This document shows positions 48,081-57,809 of a DNA stretch of 64,000 nucleotides, piece by piece (the stretch's first letter is position 1; each line of letters begins with the position of its first letter). Below the pieces are notes generated by a model that was not told the DNA's origin, searched no databases, and saw only the letters and a program-made list of their open reading frames with translations. The position numbers and the translations under genes are program-made. Source of the DNA: Methylacidiphilum infernorum V4. Lineage in GTDB: Bacteria > Verrucomicrobiota > Verrucomicrobiia > Methylacidiphilales > Methylacidiphilaceae. The DNA lies in assembly GCF_000019665.1 (NCBI RefSeq), contig NC_010794.1:62001-126000 (forward strand). The letters are read 5' to 3'.

Positions 48081-48225
48081 CTCATTGGTAATCAAGAAGA
48101 TTCTTTTTTTTATGACTCCATAATGGAGTCATTTTTGTGCCACGCAAAATTAACACTCTTTGGATTGCATCGGGCTTTAGGGGTTTTTATCCTGTAGGGC
48201 AAAATCAGATAAAAAGGAGCCCTCG
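48081..48225 (+). promoter_or_regulatory. Leader module 1 (palindrome plus Shine-Dalgarno-pairing segment)
   Basis: Upstream region of the first phosphoesterase gene, repeated in two other places. A perfect inverted repeat of 10-bp arms (ATGACTCCAT 48112-48121, ATGGAGTCAT 48123-48132, centre A) is followed by TTTT; it could be an operator or a terminator-like attenuator. Farther down, GGGCTTT (48172-48178) can pair with GGAGCCC (48216-48222), which contains the Shine-Dalgarno. The start codon is 94 nt after the palindrome. Identical to copy 3 except one base between the palindrome and ATG. Confidence 0.75.
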
Positions 48226-49487
48226 ATGAAGAAAAAGCTACGGATTGAGTCTCTTGAGAAGCGGTATTTGATGCATGCAGCCCCGGTTGACCATCAAAGT
48301 CATTTGTCAGCGATGCAAGGGGGTGTGGCTCTGGATGGGGTGGAGTCGGCTGGATCTAGGAACATTATCGTCAAGGATTGGAGCCAGTTTAAGGCGGCGG
48401 ATTTTGCCGATAAGATTTACAACGATGTAACGATCGATAACAAGACGGGGTGGTTTAACGGGAAGAGTGGGGCATTTCTTGGGTTTAACAAGTTGGAGGT
48501 GGAAGGGAATTTAAAGGGAAGCACCTTGGAGATATTGGGACTCAATCCTACGGTGAATAATGCTGTGCAGGTGGATGGGAACATGGTCAACAGTTCTGTG
48601 GTATCGCCGGCAGCGCAAGTGGAGAAGGTGGAAGTGAAGGGGGGAATGGAGATAGGGAAGGGCTTCATGGTCCTGACTAATGCGTTGGGGAGTTTGGAGG
48701 TAGGAGGCAAGCTTTTGGTGGATGGGGGAATAATCGAGACGACTTCCAAGGACTTAGGGAAGGTAGAAGCGACCAAGGGGATAACTCTTCAGGGAGGGTT
48801 GATAGGGTCGACTTCTGGGATAGGGGAGATAGAGAGTATGGGGAAGATCATGGAGTCGAAGGGTTCGAGTATATTTGCCTGGAGTGGGATAGGGGCGATC
48901 AAGGGCAAGGAGCTTGACCTGAACGGGGTGGTGTATGCGTATAAGGGGATAACCCTGGAAGGGAAGGATGGGGTGGTGATTGGGAAGGAGGGATTGATTG
49001 AATCGAAGAGGGGAGTGGTATCGGTGAAGTCGGATGACGAAATTTTAAATAAGGGTGTAGTGGAGGGAGTAGGGGTGATGATGGATTCGAAGGGGGATGA
49101 TCCCTATAGTTTGGCGGTAGAAAACGAGGGGACGATTCGGGCTTTAGGGGAAGGTTCAGGGGAAGGGAAAGTGATCTTGAAGGCGGAGCAGAATGCGGTA
49201 CAGGATGAGGGCAAGCTCATAGCCAGGGATGGGGATAAGGGGGGAGAGGTGGAGATCGAAGCACCCTGGGCGGTGTTATGGGGAAAAGGGACGGTGGACG
49301 TGAGGGGGAAGGATGGAGGAGGGAAGGTGATCTTGCAGGGGACAAATGCGGTGGTAGGTCCGCAGGATGTTATTGAGGCCAGTGCGGTTGACAAGGGAAA
49401 CGGAGGGCAGATCCGGATCCTTGCCGATAATACGACCGTCGTGGGTAATCTCTTGGCTAACGGAGGGAAGGATGGAGGCAGTGGCGG
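48112..49487 (+). repeat. 5' direct repeat block, copy A
   Basis: Near-identical to 57853-59228, with no length change over 1376 bp: leader plus first 1262 bp of coding sequence. A diverged patch of about 60 bp near 48603-48660 breaks the identity, suggesting gene conversion with a third sequence. Identity stops abruptly at 49487. Confidence 0.9.
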
Positions 49488-51921
49488 GTCTGTCAATATC
49501 GGTGGATTGGATAAACTTAATTTTGGTGGCGTTATCCAGGCCGAAAGCTTGAATAAGGGAAATGGTGGCCAAATCCAGTTTACTTCTGCAGGTCCTACAA
49601 CGGTTAATGGGGATCTTTTTGCCTTTGGAGGAAAGGATTCCGGGAATGGAGGCTCGATTACCATTAGTGCAGGCAGTGAACTCTATAGCAATGGACTTTG
49701 GAACGTTTCGGCTCCCGACCGGGGACACGGAGGGACAGTTTCTCTAATCTCATCTGGGGAAAATAGTTTTGGGGCGACCCTTTTAGACCAAGGGGGGAGA
49801 CTCAAGGGCAATGGGGGAATCTTCTTCATGCAAAGTGGTTGGATCGGGACGGATCTCAACGGCATAGTCGATCTCAATGCCAGGGGTAAAGGCAATGGAG
49901 GCATCGCATTACTCACCTCGATGGGTCAAACGGCAATCACGGGGATAATTTCTGCAGAAGGAGGAAAAAATGGGGGTAATGCGGGCAATATCACCATTCA
50001 AAGCGATGGGACTCTTTATCAAGTCGGGCAGCTTGATCTCGGTGCTCCAAGTGGGACTAGCGGTACACCGAATTTAGAGGCTCCGGAGGTTAGTCATGAT
50101 CTCTTTTCTGCCGGTCCTGCAAAATCTCCGGTCCAGCATCTATTCGTGATCATTGGAGAAAACCACTCTTTTGATAATTACTTTGGAACCTATTTACCCC
50201 GGCAAGGACAAACCGTCCAAGACCTGCTTACCCAAGGAATAGTCAATCCTGACGGCTCTCCTGGCCCCAATTTTTCTCTTGCCGCTCAAGCTATAGCTTC
50301 TGATACGACTAAATACCAACTCGATCCGACCCATACCGGTTTATATGCCCACTTGCCCCAACCCAATACGACCTATGCGGTAGGACAAATTCCCGATATA
50401 CCCGATCCCAGGTTTCCCTCGAACCTTCCTAACGGTCCTTTCCCCATCAACAAGTACGTAGGCTACAATTCTTATGTAGGGGATCCCGTGCACCGATTTT
50501 TCCAGATGTATCAACAAACCGACCTCGGTAAACATGATCTCTATACGTGGGTTGCCCAGACCGTCGGCATAGGAGGAGCTAATTCTGCTCCGGCTCCCAC
50601 TCCTTCAAATACCTATCAAGGAGCTGTTCAAATGGGATTTTATAACAACCTGGGCAGGGGAGGATCCTTTATCGACTTCCTTGCTTCGAGTGGGACGATC
50701 AATGATAATTTTCACCAGTCGATCATGGGGGGAACCGGGGCTAACCACTATGGACTTGTAAGCGGTGGATTAGCTGCCGTATTCAATGTGAATGGGAAAC
50801 CCGCGACCCCGTTCGCTAACCAGATTGAAAACCCCAATCCCGCTCCCGGAACCAATAATTTTTACACCAATGATGGTTATAGAGGAGGAAGTTATATCAA
50901 TCCCTCTGATCCCCAGGCTCCGGGGATAAAACCCATTCTACAAATGCTCGATTCGCTTCCTTATAAGCCCTTTATGGGGGGAGATTTTAAGCCGGGGGAA
51001 TACTACCTAGTCAACAATTATAATCCAGGATATTACGCGAATGGCACTCCTAGGCCCATTGGTCCAAACGATTTTAATGTTCCTCCCCAAAATACGCCCA
51101 ATATCATGACGGACATGAGTGGTCATGGCGTTTCCTGGAATTGGTTTAGCCAAGGATGGAATAATGGGAAGCCGAGTCCCGTTTTTGATGACTTGGGGGA
51201 TCCCGGTCTTTTCTTTACCAATATTATGAAAACTTCCCTTAAAAACAACTTGCAGGGAATGCAGCAATTTTGGACGGACATGAAAAGCGGGAACTTCCCT
51301 GCTGTTTCGTTCATCAAGCCCAATGATATAAATGATGGACATCCGGCTTCTTCCAATCCAGCCTTGTTTGAGAATTTTGTTCAAAACATAATCCAGCATA
51401 TCCAGGCAAACAAAAAGCTCTGGTACAGTTCGGCTGTTATGATCACGATGGACGAAAGCGGAGGGTATTACGATAACGGCTACATCCAACCTCTCACGGT
51501 TTTCGGCGATGGCCCCAGGATCCCGCTAATTGTGGTTTCTCCTTATGCTCAAGGGGGATTTGTGGATCATACCTATACCGATCATGTTTCCATTGACAAG
51601 TATATAGAAGCTAACTGGGGAATACCTCCGATCGCTTCCAATACAATAGATAATCTTCCCAACCCGGTAACCAACCCATCCGACCCTTACATTCCCGAAA
51701 ATAGGCCTGCGATTGGGGATCTGACCACTTCCTTCCATTATTCGACTTTAACTCCTACTGACAAGGGGAATATCCCCTCTGCCGGGCAGTTCCCTGTCGG
51801 CGAACAAAAGGAGCTTAATGGAAAAGGCGGTTCTTCTCCGGCAATACAAATGGTTCCTCGGTCTCAAACTGGGGGTTTAGACCTGGCCAATGAAGATTCT
51901 CTAGGGGTATTTAGAGTATAA
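48226..51921 (+). CDS. Large secreted protein: LEPR-like N-terminus, beta-helix repeats, phosphoesterase domain (copy 1)
   Basis: A 1231-residue surface or secreted protein. The first 20 residues, MKKKLRIESLEKRYLMHA, resemble the LEPR-XLL signature of planctomycete/verrucomicrobial exported proteins. Residues about 60-620 are Gly-rich beta-helix repeats (about 28 residues each, K-G-N-G-G starts), as in haemagglutinin-like adhesins. From about 630 a phosphoesterase domain of the phospholipase C / acid phosphatase superfamily follows: GENHSFDNYFG (about 644), a Thr nucleophile candidate in MGGTGANH, NDGHPAS, DESGGYYDN (D1076, E1077), GPRIPLIVVSPYA and DHVS (D1119, H1120). All metal-ligand positions are kept, so it may be active. 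The substrate is unknown. Confidence 0.8.
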   Translation: MKKKLRIESLEKRYLMHAAPVDHQSHLSAMQGGVALDGVESAGSRNIIVKDWSQFKAADFADKIYNDVTIDNKTGWFNGKSGAFLGFNKLEVEGNLKGSTLEILGLNPTVNNAVQVDGNMVNSSVVSPAAQVEKVEVKGGMEIGKGFMVLTNALGSLEVGGKLLVDGGIIETTSKDLGKVEATKGITLQGGLIGSTSGIGEIESMGKIMESKGSSIFAWSGIGAIKGKELDLNGVVYAYKGITLEGKDGVVIGKEGLIESKRGVVSVKSDDEILNKGVVEGVGVMMDSKGDDPYSLAVENEGTIRALGEGSGEGKVILKAEQNAVQDEGKLIARDGDKGGEVEIEAPWAVLWGKGTVDVRGKDGGGKVILQGTNAVVGPQDVIEASAVDKGNGGQIRILADNTTVVGNLLANGGKDGGSGGSVNIGGLDKLNFGGVIQAESLNKGNGGQIQFTSAGPTTVNGDLFAFGGKDSGNGGSITISAGSELYSNGLWNVSAPDRGHGGTVSLISSGENSFGATLLDQGGRLKGNGGIFFMQSGWIGTDLNGIVDLNARGKGNGGIALLTSMGQTAITGIISAEGGKNGGNAGNITIQSDGTLYQVGQLDLGAPSGTSGTPNLEAPEVSHDLFSAGPAKSPVQHLFVIIGENHSFDNYFGTYLPRQGQTVQDLLTQGIVNPDGSPGPNFSLAAQAIASDTTKYQLDPTHTGLYAHLPQPNTTYAVGQIPDIPDPRFPSNLPNGPFPINKYVGYNSYVGDPVHRFFQMYQQTDLGKHDLYTWVAQTVGIGGANSAPAPTPSNTYQGAVQMGFYNNLGRGGSFIDFLASSGTINDNFHQSIMGGTGANHYGLVSGGLAAVFNVNGKPATPFANQIENPNPAPGTNNFYTNDGYRGGSYINPSDPQAPGIKPILQMLDSLPYKPFMGGDFKPGEYYLVNNYNPGYYANGTPRPIGPNDFNVPPQNTPNIMTDMSGHGVSWNWFSQGWNNGKPSPVFDDLGDPGLFFTNIMKTSLKNNLQGMQQFWTDMKSGNFPAVSFIKPNDINDGHPASSNPALFENFVQNIIQHIQANKKLWYSSAVMITMDESGGYYDNGYIQPLTVFGDGPRIPLIVVSPYAQGGFVDHTYTDHVSIDKYIEANWGIPPIASNTIDNLPNPVTNPSDPYIPENRPAIGDLTTSFHYSTLTPTDKGNIPSAGQFPVGEQKELNGKGGSSPAIQMVPRSQTGGLDLANEDSLGVFRV
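51659..51921 (+). repeat. 3' direct repeat block, copy A
   Basis: The last 263 bp are nearly identical to 61331-61593, up to the stop codon, and divergent immediately after it. Together with the 5' block this makes the two genes conserved at both ends. Confidence 0.88.
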
Positions 51922-53424
51922 GGAAAGAGATGCTTGGATGACGAGGTCAATGATCATCTGAAACTAGGGATGAAAGCTGACAATTGAATCTTTTTAACTG
52001 CGATATTGAATGAGCCTTATCCCTATTAATCGATTATTAATGTCATTTATTAGCCAAGTAAGGGAAAACGGCTATAGAAACTTCGATAAAGGCATGATCC
52101 GCCCAGATTATAGTTTAGTCATAGGGTGAGTTTAGGCGGAAGATTGGTGAAGAAGATTATGTTATACAAGAGCATAAAGATGGGAGACAAAGGATGGCAG
52201 TTTAATGGGAATACGAGGTATTTCTGTAACAAGCCGAATATCAATTATTCGGGTTTCTATGAGTAACGCTGACTACCGGCTTCCTTTTTTATTGTAGGGG
52301 GAAAAGCTGTTGGTTCTTCAGTATTGTTTTATGGCGGATAGAGCTGATTCGGATTCTTTGCAGTGGGAGCTTTTTGATGGGAGTCCGGGATTGTGGGTTT
52401 TGGTTACGATGGTAAAAGGGCAAGAGAACAGTAGTGTATTTATTAGGCAAGATTATGCATCAACCGTTATAGATACTACTACACGCCGAGCTCATTTTGG
52501 CTCGAGGTATTGAGCCCTTTGGAAGAAGGTTGGGACTGATCTAAATCAGCTTTGGAAGATCCCAACTTTGGTCATGTTTTGATGTCAAGAATGCTCGTTT
52601 CTACCCCCTCGAAATTAGTTCTTTCTGGAAACTGCAACATCGGTCGGTGTGCTGGATATTGCTCAATGTTGTCGACTCATCACTAAGTATGCAGCTGATC
52701 ACTCAAAAAAAGGTCAAATAATCAGCCTTCATTTCTTAAAACGTCATGTTCTAGGAGAACATAGCCTAGGGCTTCTCCATGAAATCGACTTTCTGGGAAT
52801 TTTTCAGATCTCAACATTAGAAGTAGACTTGCGATCTGGGATGATAGTGACATTTTCGATTTTGATCTCGGTCGTAAACTCTATGATTATTATGACACTT
52901 TCTTAACTCTTCCTCCACTAAGGGAACAGCAAGATTGACAGAATTACTCAACAAGTCTGTGGACAGATTTTGACCAGCAAGACTTGTTTAGCAATATGCC
53001 AACGGCCTACCTTGATTTGTGCAAGCCAAAGTCGATGAGATCACGGTTAGTTTAATAATAAATATAAAGCCTAAAAGGGTAAGGCTAGGGATGTCAAATA
53101 CGCCTGAGCATTGCGATACACTATGCTTTGTTCTAGTGTTGCCATCGGTGCATAGCGGACCATCCTCTTAGATTCGGGATCAAGGGTTCGGAGAAATGCA
53201 TCTCATTGTAGATCACGCAAAGAATCATCTAGGCAAAGGATTCAAAATCAACCATGGGGAAATTAAATGGTCCAGTGCCGGTAAACGAATTTCTTTTTAA
53301 GTTCCTTAAGTTGGTTGATTAATAGTTTCTTGGATCAGGAAAGTAACAAAAATGCCATAAAAGCACCTATTCAATTTACATAATTGAAATTCCAAGAAAG
53401 TTGCAAAGAAGGCATGCTTTATAT
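51922..53424. other. 1.5-kb intergenic region without recognised genes
   Basis: No convincing open reading frame with a recognisable domain. Short frames (52310-52513, 52649-52906) lack Shine-Dalgarno sequences and family motifs, so the region looks like degenerate coding DNA. It does not visibly match a transposase. Leader module 2 begins near 53425. Confidence 0.5.
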
Positions 53425-53581
53425 CTCATTGGCCATCATAAAGATGTTTTTTATTTTGTCTCCATATTGACGCCATTATGGAGTCATTTTTGCGCCAAGC
53501 AAAATTTACACTCCTCATATTGTATCGGGGTTTTGGGCTCTTTTATTCTAACCGGCAAAACAAAAGAAAAAGGAGCCCTCG
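53425..53581 (+). promoter_or_regulatory. Leader module 2, upstream of TonB-dependent receptor
   Basis: Diverged copy of the leader. The upstream CTCATTGG stretch (53425), an imperfect inverted repeat (TTGACGCCAT 53467-53476, ATGGAGTCAT 53478-53487) and GCGCCAAGCAAAAT are shared. GGGCTCTTTT (53535-53544) can pair with AAAGGAGCCC (53569-53578), ten base pairs with one wobble, again covering the Shine-Dalgarno. The palindrome-to-ATG distance is 94 nt, as in copies 1 and 3. Confidence 0.7.
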
Positions 53582-56500
53582 ATGAAGCAACCGATTGAAT
53601 ACCTTGAGAGAAGATATCGGATGCAGATAACCCCGGTTGGTTATCAGTTAGTCAATAGGGAGGTAATGGCTCAGGATGGGGTGATGGGAGCTGTATCGGC
53701 TACCTCTATCCTCAAGGAGAGGAACCGGTTTAAGGGAGGGGGAATTGCGACGGGGGTTTGCAGAGATCTAACGGTAGATAAAAAGGGCGAATGGTTTAGC
53801 GGGAAGACCGGGGCATTGCTCGGAGTTAACAAGCTCAATGGGGAAAGGGCCTTGAAGGATTCTTCTCATGGAGGTGGGCAAGATGAACCTCTAGATGGTC
53901 AAGGAAGTGAGACCGGACGAACGGCATGGGGAAATAAAGGATGGATCCATGTTCGGCATTGGTTATTCATTGGGTGTCTATGGGCGATGTTCACTTCAGG
54001 CTTTTCTTTTTTTCCCCAACCGTATGCGCAAGCGGTGGGGTCAGGGACACTTTGGTGCGGCACGGAGAGCCAATCGGCCGCGGGCACTCTTTCCGGTGGA
54101 CCGGGATCGTGGGATCAAGCTCCAGTGGAATCGGGGGGTTCGATGGGCGGGAGTGTGTTTGGAGAGGCGACGGGGCCTCAGCCTTTGGAGAAGCTCCTGC
54201 GGAATCATCCCCTTTTGGCCGACTCATCGAGCTCTTCGAGGAGCAATGTGGGGACCGACCCTGCTGCCTCTTCTCCCTCCTCGCCCTCTTTGGCCAACCC
54301 CAGCACCGGCAGCGTCACGATGCCCGAAACGATCGTTGCGATCACCAGTGAGTCGGTTCTTCCCGGGGACTACGACATTAGCTCGGTCTACGGAACTCCT
54401 CTGAATATCGTGGATACCCCGCGGAGTGTCCAAGTGATTACCCAGAAGGAGATCCAGTCCTCGGCCTTTATCTCCCAAAACGTCATGTCCTTGATGTACA
54501 TGGCCCCTGGGCTTTACATGGGTACCACTTTTGGCGAATTTTCCGTTCCCAACATCCGGGGTATGCCGGCAAACAAGTACATCAACGGGATGCTTTCCTT
54601 CTTGCCCGGCACCGGCTACGAGGGCGGACCGATGAACATGAACGATTTTGACCAGATCAACATCGTCCAGGGGCCGACGATGCCAAGCCTGCTTTCTATC
54701 CGTGCGGCGGGTGGTTACCTCGATATCCAGACAAAACGTCCCTATTGGGACGGGTTTCATGGGATGGCAACGGTCATGGAAGGGATGTACGATCAAAACC
54801 TCTGGCAGGCGGACGTGGGAGGGCCGATCAACGACAAGCTTGCCTTCCGGTTCAGCTACTTGGGAGATTATTCGGGTAGTTATTACGTAAACGACTATCT
54901 GCACAACCAGGCTTTTTATTTAGCCCTTTCCTACAAGCCTTACGATAACTACGAGGTGTTTTTCAACAATTCCTTTTATACCGAAGGATACAACGAGATT
55001 GGAGGGATTAATCGACCGACCCAAGAACTCATTTCGGATCACGAATACCTTTCCGCCTATTTGCCGAACACCTTCCTTGGTCCTCCTGTCTTTATCGATC
55101 ATCACAAAGTAAACTATAATATTGGGCCGGAGTTGTATAATTACGGAGTATCCGTTCTTCCGCAAAATTACAATACGATGCGATATGTTCCTCTGTCGGC
55201 GATTGGGGGTTATCGAGCCAATCTTCTAAACCCAGGATCAGGAGGGTACGTTGAAAGCGAGCGGGCACAGGTGATCCAAAGACTCAATGTCAACGATGGA
55301 TTCCAGATTATCAACAATAGCAATTTTGAATATTTCAGTTACAATTACCAGAATCTTACCCCTTATTTCATCTATACTCCCGGCTCCTGGGTCGCGCAGA
55401 ACAACACCTCGTTCATTTTCAATTTTGACACCCCGATCGGCGGAGGGACTGACAACGACGGAAAAGAAAGCTTGCTTGACCAGAAGAATCCTTCTTCCCA
55501 GAAAGAAAACAAGTTCGATATCCATCACACGGTCAACGTGGGGTTCGAGTTCGACTATGCCAACATGATCGTCTACGAAGACGATTTCGAGCAGGTTTTT
55601 AATGTCTGGAACATGGGGCCGCTTTATGATGCGGTTTATCCTTCCTATTTTCAATTCAACCTGCCGGGTAAGCCCTGGTTCAGCAAGTATCTTTACCAGG
55701 ATGTTCCCATTCCTGGCCGACCCGGCGAGTACTTCAACCCAGGCAACTTTAGTTCGACCGATTCGGAGAGCTGGTACTTGAGGCCCTATTGGCAACACCA
55801 GGTCGATTTAGGCAAGCATTTTTCGATCTTCATGGGGGCAAGTGTATTGGCCTTGCTTTCCACGGCGCAAAATCCACCGGGAACACCCGCCACCTATTTC
55901 GACTTCGGTCAAGCCCTCCATCCAACCGGAGCATATTTTTCGACCGTTATCCCGAATTTCGACTTTAGCCCGCGCTGGAAGCCCAACGAGTGGACGACAG
56001 TCTATTTTGATTTCCAGCAGGCATATCTGGCTGAAACCGGAGCTTTCTATGGCGTTTCCCCTTTGACTTCCAACTACGACCTTCACTTGCATCAGCGGCT
56101 TTACAGCGGGGGTATCAATTTTAGTCTCCTCAACGGGAAACTCAACATCTTGACTGCCGCCTTTGACCAAGAATTCCAGGAACTAGAAGTCTTCAAAAAG
56201 GTGGTTCTTGTCCCGGTTCCAATCGATGTTGTGGGTGGAACGCTACAGGTAGCTTATCAGCCCGACCGTCATCTTTGGCTTGTCGCCAATGCCGGATATA
56301 TCATAGGTACTTTTAACTATGCACCACCGCTCACCTCGGGTCCGAGCATGGACCAGCCTTATCCAAGTAACTACGTTTTGAACAATCCGGCGAAATATCC
56401 CTTCGATCTTTTTGGTTATTTTCCGCAGGGAACCTACCCCTACGTGGGCTGGCCTAACTTCCAAACCTCTTTCATGGCTACCTATACATTCGATTGGGGC

Positions 56501-56773
56501 CTGGGCTTTTTTGCTTCCTTTAACGCGACGAGTCCCCAGTACCTTGCCTACGATTACATTGTGCGGATCCCCTGGCAGTACACGCTTAACTTGGGTTTAA
56601 GCTACACGAGCAAAGATAAGCATTGGGTAGCAAGGCTTTGGGTTTGGAATGTCACCGATCAGCACAACTGGATGACAAGCGGTAGCGGCTTTGCAACTTC
56701 CTTTAACAACTACGATGAGCTGATGGTCTCTTATCCATTCTGGATCCAAGGGCAGGTAAGTTATCAATTCTAG
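53582..56773 (+). CDS. TonB-dependent outer-membrane receptor with fused LEPR-like N-terminal module
   Basis: A 1063-residue receptor. Residues 1-100 (IEYLERRYRM, WFSGKTGALLGVNKL) are homologous to the N-termini of the two phosphoesterase proteins, then a signal-peptide-like hydrophobic segment appears inside the protein (about 120-150, ending PYAQA). A TonB box-like PETIVAIT (about 248-255) is followed by the plug (YGTPLNIVDTPRSVQVITQKEI) and the 22-strand barrel, ending in YPFWIQGQVSYQF. Its coding DNA is visibly GC-richer than the first 300 bp. A TPR gene follows after 13 bp. The ligand is unknown. Confidence 0.85.
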   Translation: MKQPIEYLERRYRMQITPVGYQLVNREVMAQDGVMGAVSATSILKERNRFKGGGIATGVCRDLTVDKKGEWFSGKTGALLGVNKLNGERALKDSSHGGGQDEPLDGQGSETGRTAWGNKGWIHVRHWLFIGCLWAMFTSGFSFFPQPYAQAVGSGTLWCGTESQSAAGTLSGGPGSWDQAPVESGGSMGGSVFGEATGPQPLEKLLRNHPLLADSSSSSRSNVGTDPAASSPSSPSLANPSTGSVTMPETIVAITSESVLPGDYDISSVYGTPLNIVDTPRSVQVITQKEIQSSAFISQNVMSLMYMAPGLYMGTTFGEFSVPNIRGMPANKYINGMLSFLPGTGYEGGPMNMNDFDQINIVQGPTMPSLLSIRAAGGYLDIQTKRPYWDGFHGMATVMEGMYDQNLWQADVGGPINDKLAFRFSYLGDYSGSYYVNDYLHNQAFYLALSYKPYDNYEVFFNNSFYTEGYNEIGGINRPTQELISDHEYLSAYLPNTFLGPPVFIDHHKVNYNIGPELYNYGVSVLPQNYNTMRYVPLSAIGGYRANLLNPGSGGYVESERAQVIQRLNVNDGFQIINNSNFEYFSYNYQNLTPYFIYTPGSWVAQNNTSFIFNFDTPIGGGTDNDGKESLLDQKNPSSQKENKFDIHHTVNVGFEFDYANMIVYEDDFEQVFNVWNMGPLYDAVYPSYFQFNLPGKPWFSKYLYQDVPIPGRPGEYFNPGNFSSTDSESWYLRPYWQHQVDLGKHFSIFMGASVLALLSTAQNPPGTPATYFDFGQALHPTGAYFSTVIPNFDFSPRWKPNEWTTVYFDFQQAYLAETGAFYGVSPLTSNYDLHLHQRLYSGGINFSLLNGKLNILTAAFDQEFQELEVFKKVVLVPVPIDVVGGTLQVAYQPDRHLWLVANAGYIIGTFNYAPPLTSGPSMDQPYPSNYVLNNPAKYPFDLFGYFPQGTYPYVGWPNFQTSFMATYTFDWGLGFFASFNATSPQYLAYDYIVRIPWQYTLNLGLSYTSKDKHWVARLWVWNVTDQHNWMTSGSGFATSFNNYDELMVSYPFWIQGQVSYQF

Positions 56774-56786
56774 GAGGGAAGAGAAG

Positions 56787-57401
56787 ATGAACCCGAGAAT
56801 AGAAACGGGGAGTAAAGCAAAGTGGCTTGTTTTGGCGGCCCTGGGCATGATTTTTCTTATGTCCTCAGCCGAATTGACATTGGGCGTCCCTGATCCTTCG
56901 AAGCTGCCCGCCGGGGGAAAGAAAGTGGCTTTGGCGCCCCAAATGATCTTGGGAGCGAACGGTGAAGGCAAGAAAGCCCAGGAGCTCTTGCAAGAAGGCC
57001 GTTTGGCCGAGGCAGAGGCGGTGGCGCAGGCCGATCTCCACACGGCCATTTCTCGATCGGGTTTTAGTTCTTTTGGATTGTTAGTGCCGTATAACAACAT
57101 GGGAGTTGTTTACACGGTCGAAGGGAAGTTTGCCGATGCCCACAAGATGTTTGTCCGGGCGATCGGGTTGGGGAGGGCAGCGGTGAGCCAAGGAGAGATG
57201 GCCTCCGGCTACAGCGGGGGATCGACATATAGACAGGCAGGAGCGGGAGCGGGAAAGGGATTGACGATGCAGAAAAAACTCCTGGCTCTCTGCTTGTTTA
57301 ACAATGGGCTTGCTTACAGGAAAGAGGGGGAGCCAGCAAAGGCTGAGCGGTTCGAAGCCGAGGCACGCAAGCTTGATCCATCCCTGCCCGAGTTAAAGTA
57401 A
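56787..57401 (+). CDS. Secreted TPR-repeat protein, partner of the TonB receptor
   Basis: A 204-residue protein with a signal-anchor segment (about 12-30, VLAALGMIFLMSSAEL) and tetratricopeptide-like helices: GKKAQELLQEGRLAEAEAVA, LLVPYNNMGVVYTVEGKF and LFNNGLAYRKEGEPAKAERF. GGAGGG precedes the ATG, 13 bp after the receptor stop, so it is in the same operon. It could help assemble or support the receptor; that is inference. Confidence 0.72.
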   Translation: MNPRIETGSKAKWLVLAALGMIFLMSSAELTLGVPDPSKLPAGGKKVALAPQMILGANGEGKKAQELLQEGRLAEAEAVAQADLHTAISRSGFSSFGLLVPYNNMGVVYTVEGKFADAHKMFVRAIGLGRAAVSQGEMASGYSGGSTYRQAGAGAGKGLTMQKKLLALCLFNNGLAYRKEGEPAKAERFEAEARKLDPSLPELK

Positions 57402-57809
57402 GATAGCGTAAATAATATTGGATGCTAACCTTAGTCAATCGAGAGCAGGTTGGATTTGCTTGCAATCAGCACAAGGGATTCACCACCGGAGGAGAACAAT
57501 CTTCAAAGGTTTGTGATTTGGGTTGCTGGCCTTTTTTGATAATCAAATCGCTGGGAATGCGGGGATATTTATTCTTATCGCCTTCAGCTTTTTTTAAAAT
57601 CCAGGGAAAACTGGCAAGGATATAAAAGCTTTGTTGGAATGCCCTCCTACCGGATATTGCCATTAAAACTTTAGGCTATAGGTTGTTCTTGTCTTTTGGC
57701 CAAGCGATTCTTTTTTATGATTTTCCTGTTCAAGTGAGGAATCAATGGGGGTAGAGCTTGTTGCTCACATGAAGTAAATGAAATGCCATGAAGAAAGAGG
57801 TTCCCTTTA
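57402..57809. other. Intergenic region between TPR gene and second leader
   Basis: About 400 bp with no credible gene. Frames such as 57422-57625 have no motif or Shine-Dalgarno. The right end merges into leader module 3. Confidence 0.45.

Noticed and set aside
52310-52906. Two small frames in the 1.5-kb gap as genes
   Set aside because: No Shine-Dalgarno, no motif, unusual composition; more likely decayed sequence.
53895-54404. Alternative frame of 169 codons inside the receptor gene
   Set aside because: Overlaps signal-peptide and plug-preceding part of the receptor in another frame; Arg/Trp-rich composition is typical of shadow frames.
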